DNA from: Symbiodinium natans
Lineage: Eukaryota > Sar > Dinophyceae > Suessiales > Symbiodiniaceae
Reading direction: 5' to 3'
DNA length: 64,000 nt
Assembly (NCBI GenBank): GCA_905221605.1
Contig: CAJNDS010000289.1
Span: 80,001 to 144,000 of the forward strand
A program made the translations under genes and the position numbers. How positions within the stretch are numbered: the first letter of the stretch is position 1; each line of letters opens with the position of its first letter. A model generated the notes under the pieces. That model did not search any database, was not told the origin of the DNA, and worked only from the letters and a program-made list of their open reading frames with translations. This document shows positions 63,239-64,000 of the stretch, piece by piece.

Positions 63239-64000
63239 CTCATCTCTCCTGGGCTGCGGCTTCAGGATTTGGGGTTTCGAGGCTGTAGGGTTTTGGGTTT
63301 AGGGTTTAGGGTTTAGGGTTGGGACGAATGGCCGAAGCCCAAAAACCCAAACGCTAACTTAGGGAGACCCCCACCTCCCAGCCCTTCAGGAAGATAGTTT
63401 GCAAGATAGTCCACCATGACTCTTGTAATTCCCAAATCTCGAAAGCTCTCAAGTCCTAAAGCCCCATGAACGCCAAGCAAGCCCAAAGCTTTCAGAGGGC
63501 AAACCCGTTCGCCACTAAAAACAAGGAAGGGGAAACCACCGCATTTCTGGCTGCGTGCTGTTGATTTAGGGTTTCAAGTTTAATTGCTCACCCGTCTTTT
63601 AACAGGAAAGGATTGCCCAACCTCCCCCATCGCGTTTTAGGGGGTTTAGGGCTGAGAAGATTGAATCGATTTAAGGGTTTGAGGCTTAGGGTCTGCTTGG
63701 GAGGTCCATTTTGCTATAAAGGATGTTCTTACAGGAGCCAACATCAGGGACACTCCAGCCCAAGCACTGGGCCTGTGTGGGGAATGTTGGGAACGCTTGA
63801 GAACCCGAAAGCACTGAACTTAAGCTCCTAAGCTCTCAAGGATTCCCTAAACTGCTACTTGCTTACAAACCCTTAGTAAAACAACACTATATGTAGCCCT
63901 TACAAGAAAGAAGAATTCATTATGGTTATGTTTTCTGTTGATTGAGTCTTTATTGTTTTTTTTTGGGCGGGGGGGGGGGGGGGGTTGGGTTCTTAAGCAC
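63239..64000. other. No gene recognised; upstream PKG intron
   Basis: Contains two short telomere-like blocks (63100-63150, 63295-63322), unique sequence, and a TGCTTAAGAACC-family MITE end with a G run at the window edge (63905-64000). More 5' PKG exons are expected beyond the window. Confidence 0.5.

Larger units (their letters stand above)
2790..63330. repeat. Dispersed interstitial telomere-like repeats (TTTAGGG/CCCTAAA)
   Basis: Dozens of blocks of the heptamer TTTAGGG or its complement occur across all host DNA on both sides of the provirus, from two to more than 40 units long, perfect or with variants (TTCAGGG, TCTAGGG, TTTCGGG, CTTAGGG). They lie in both orientations, often a few hundred bases apart. 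None occurs inside 34569-54754. Because unique exons lie between blocks and the window has no terminal array, these are interstitial repeats and not a chromosome end. The individually listed arrays are the largest. Confidence 0.97.

Overview
HOST. The window is nuclear DNA of a eukaryote, most probably a dinoflagellate. (1) Blocks of the heptamer TTTAGGG/CCCTAAA, the telomere repeat reported for plants, green algae and dinoflagellates, are scattered over all host DNA in both orientations. (2) On the minus strand I could assemble a cyclic-nucleotide-binding plus AGC-kinase gene (PKG type) from about 32 tiny exons (15-75 bp) spread over 8.07-63.24 kb. At most exon-exon joints I checked the reading phases fit, and the intron donors are mainly GC, with some GA and GT, which is a published dinoflagellate peculiarity. 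No species can be named from sequence alone.

LAYOUT. 1-8.07 kb: no convincing gene, one unexplained ORF (555-1406, minus), telomere-like blocks and small palindromic repeats. 8.07-34.38 kb: 3' half of the PKG gene (kinase domain and C-terminal tail), with introns full of telomere-like repeats and at least nine families of ~100 bp MITE-like repeats. One intron holds a complete intronless membrane-anchored protein kinase (16971-18695, minus), another a fragment resembling a retroelement polymerase C-terminus. 34569-54754: a complete 20,186 bp AT-rich Polinton-like virus (PLV). 55.0-63.24 kb: upstream PKG exons (a cNMP-binding domain), with introns holding a GT/GC alternating microsatellite, a ~93 bp palindromic tandem repeat and a 1 kb satellite made of XhoI-centred hairpins. 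The PKG N-terminus lies beyond 64 kb.

THE VIRUS. The PLV has 453 bp terminal inverted repeats that I read as identical, beginning 5'-AG, flanked by a 5 bp target duplication TTCTC. It carries 23 tightly packed genes. Virion module: double-jelly-roll major capsid protein, probable penton/minor capsid protein, A32/FtsK-type packaging ATPase, a 901 aa fibre ending in a peptidase S74 chaperone, a lipase-like GHSMGG hydrolase, and a Pro/Gln-rich protein with amphipathic heptads. Replication/integration module: a DDE (rve) integrase and a 1315 aa fusion of a cysteine-peptidase-like segment, a divergent family B DNA polymerase, an SF1 helicase and a C-terminal HNH-like zinc module. The rest are small zinc-finger and coiled-coil proteins and a DUF5754-like protein. 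All ORFs look intact, so this appears to be a recent and possibly functional provirus. It sits inside an intron of the PKG gene, between the cNMP-binding exons and the kinase exons. Without it that intron would be about 460 bp.

HOW THE PARTS RELATE. The virus carries its own integration, replication and morphogenesis genes and looks independent of the host gene. The host gene is intact as far as it can be followed and would have to be transcribed through the provirus in the antisense direction to its replication module. The host introns record repeated insertion of telomeric repeats into existing MITEs.
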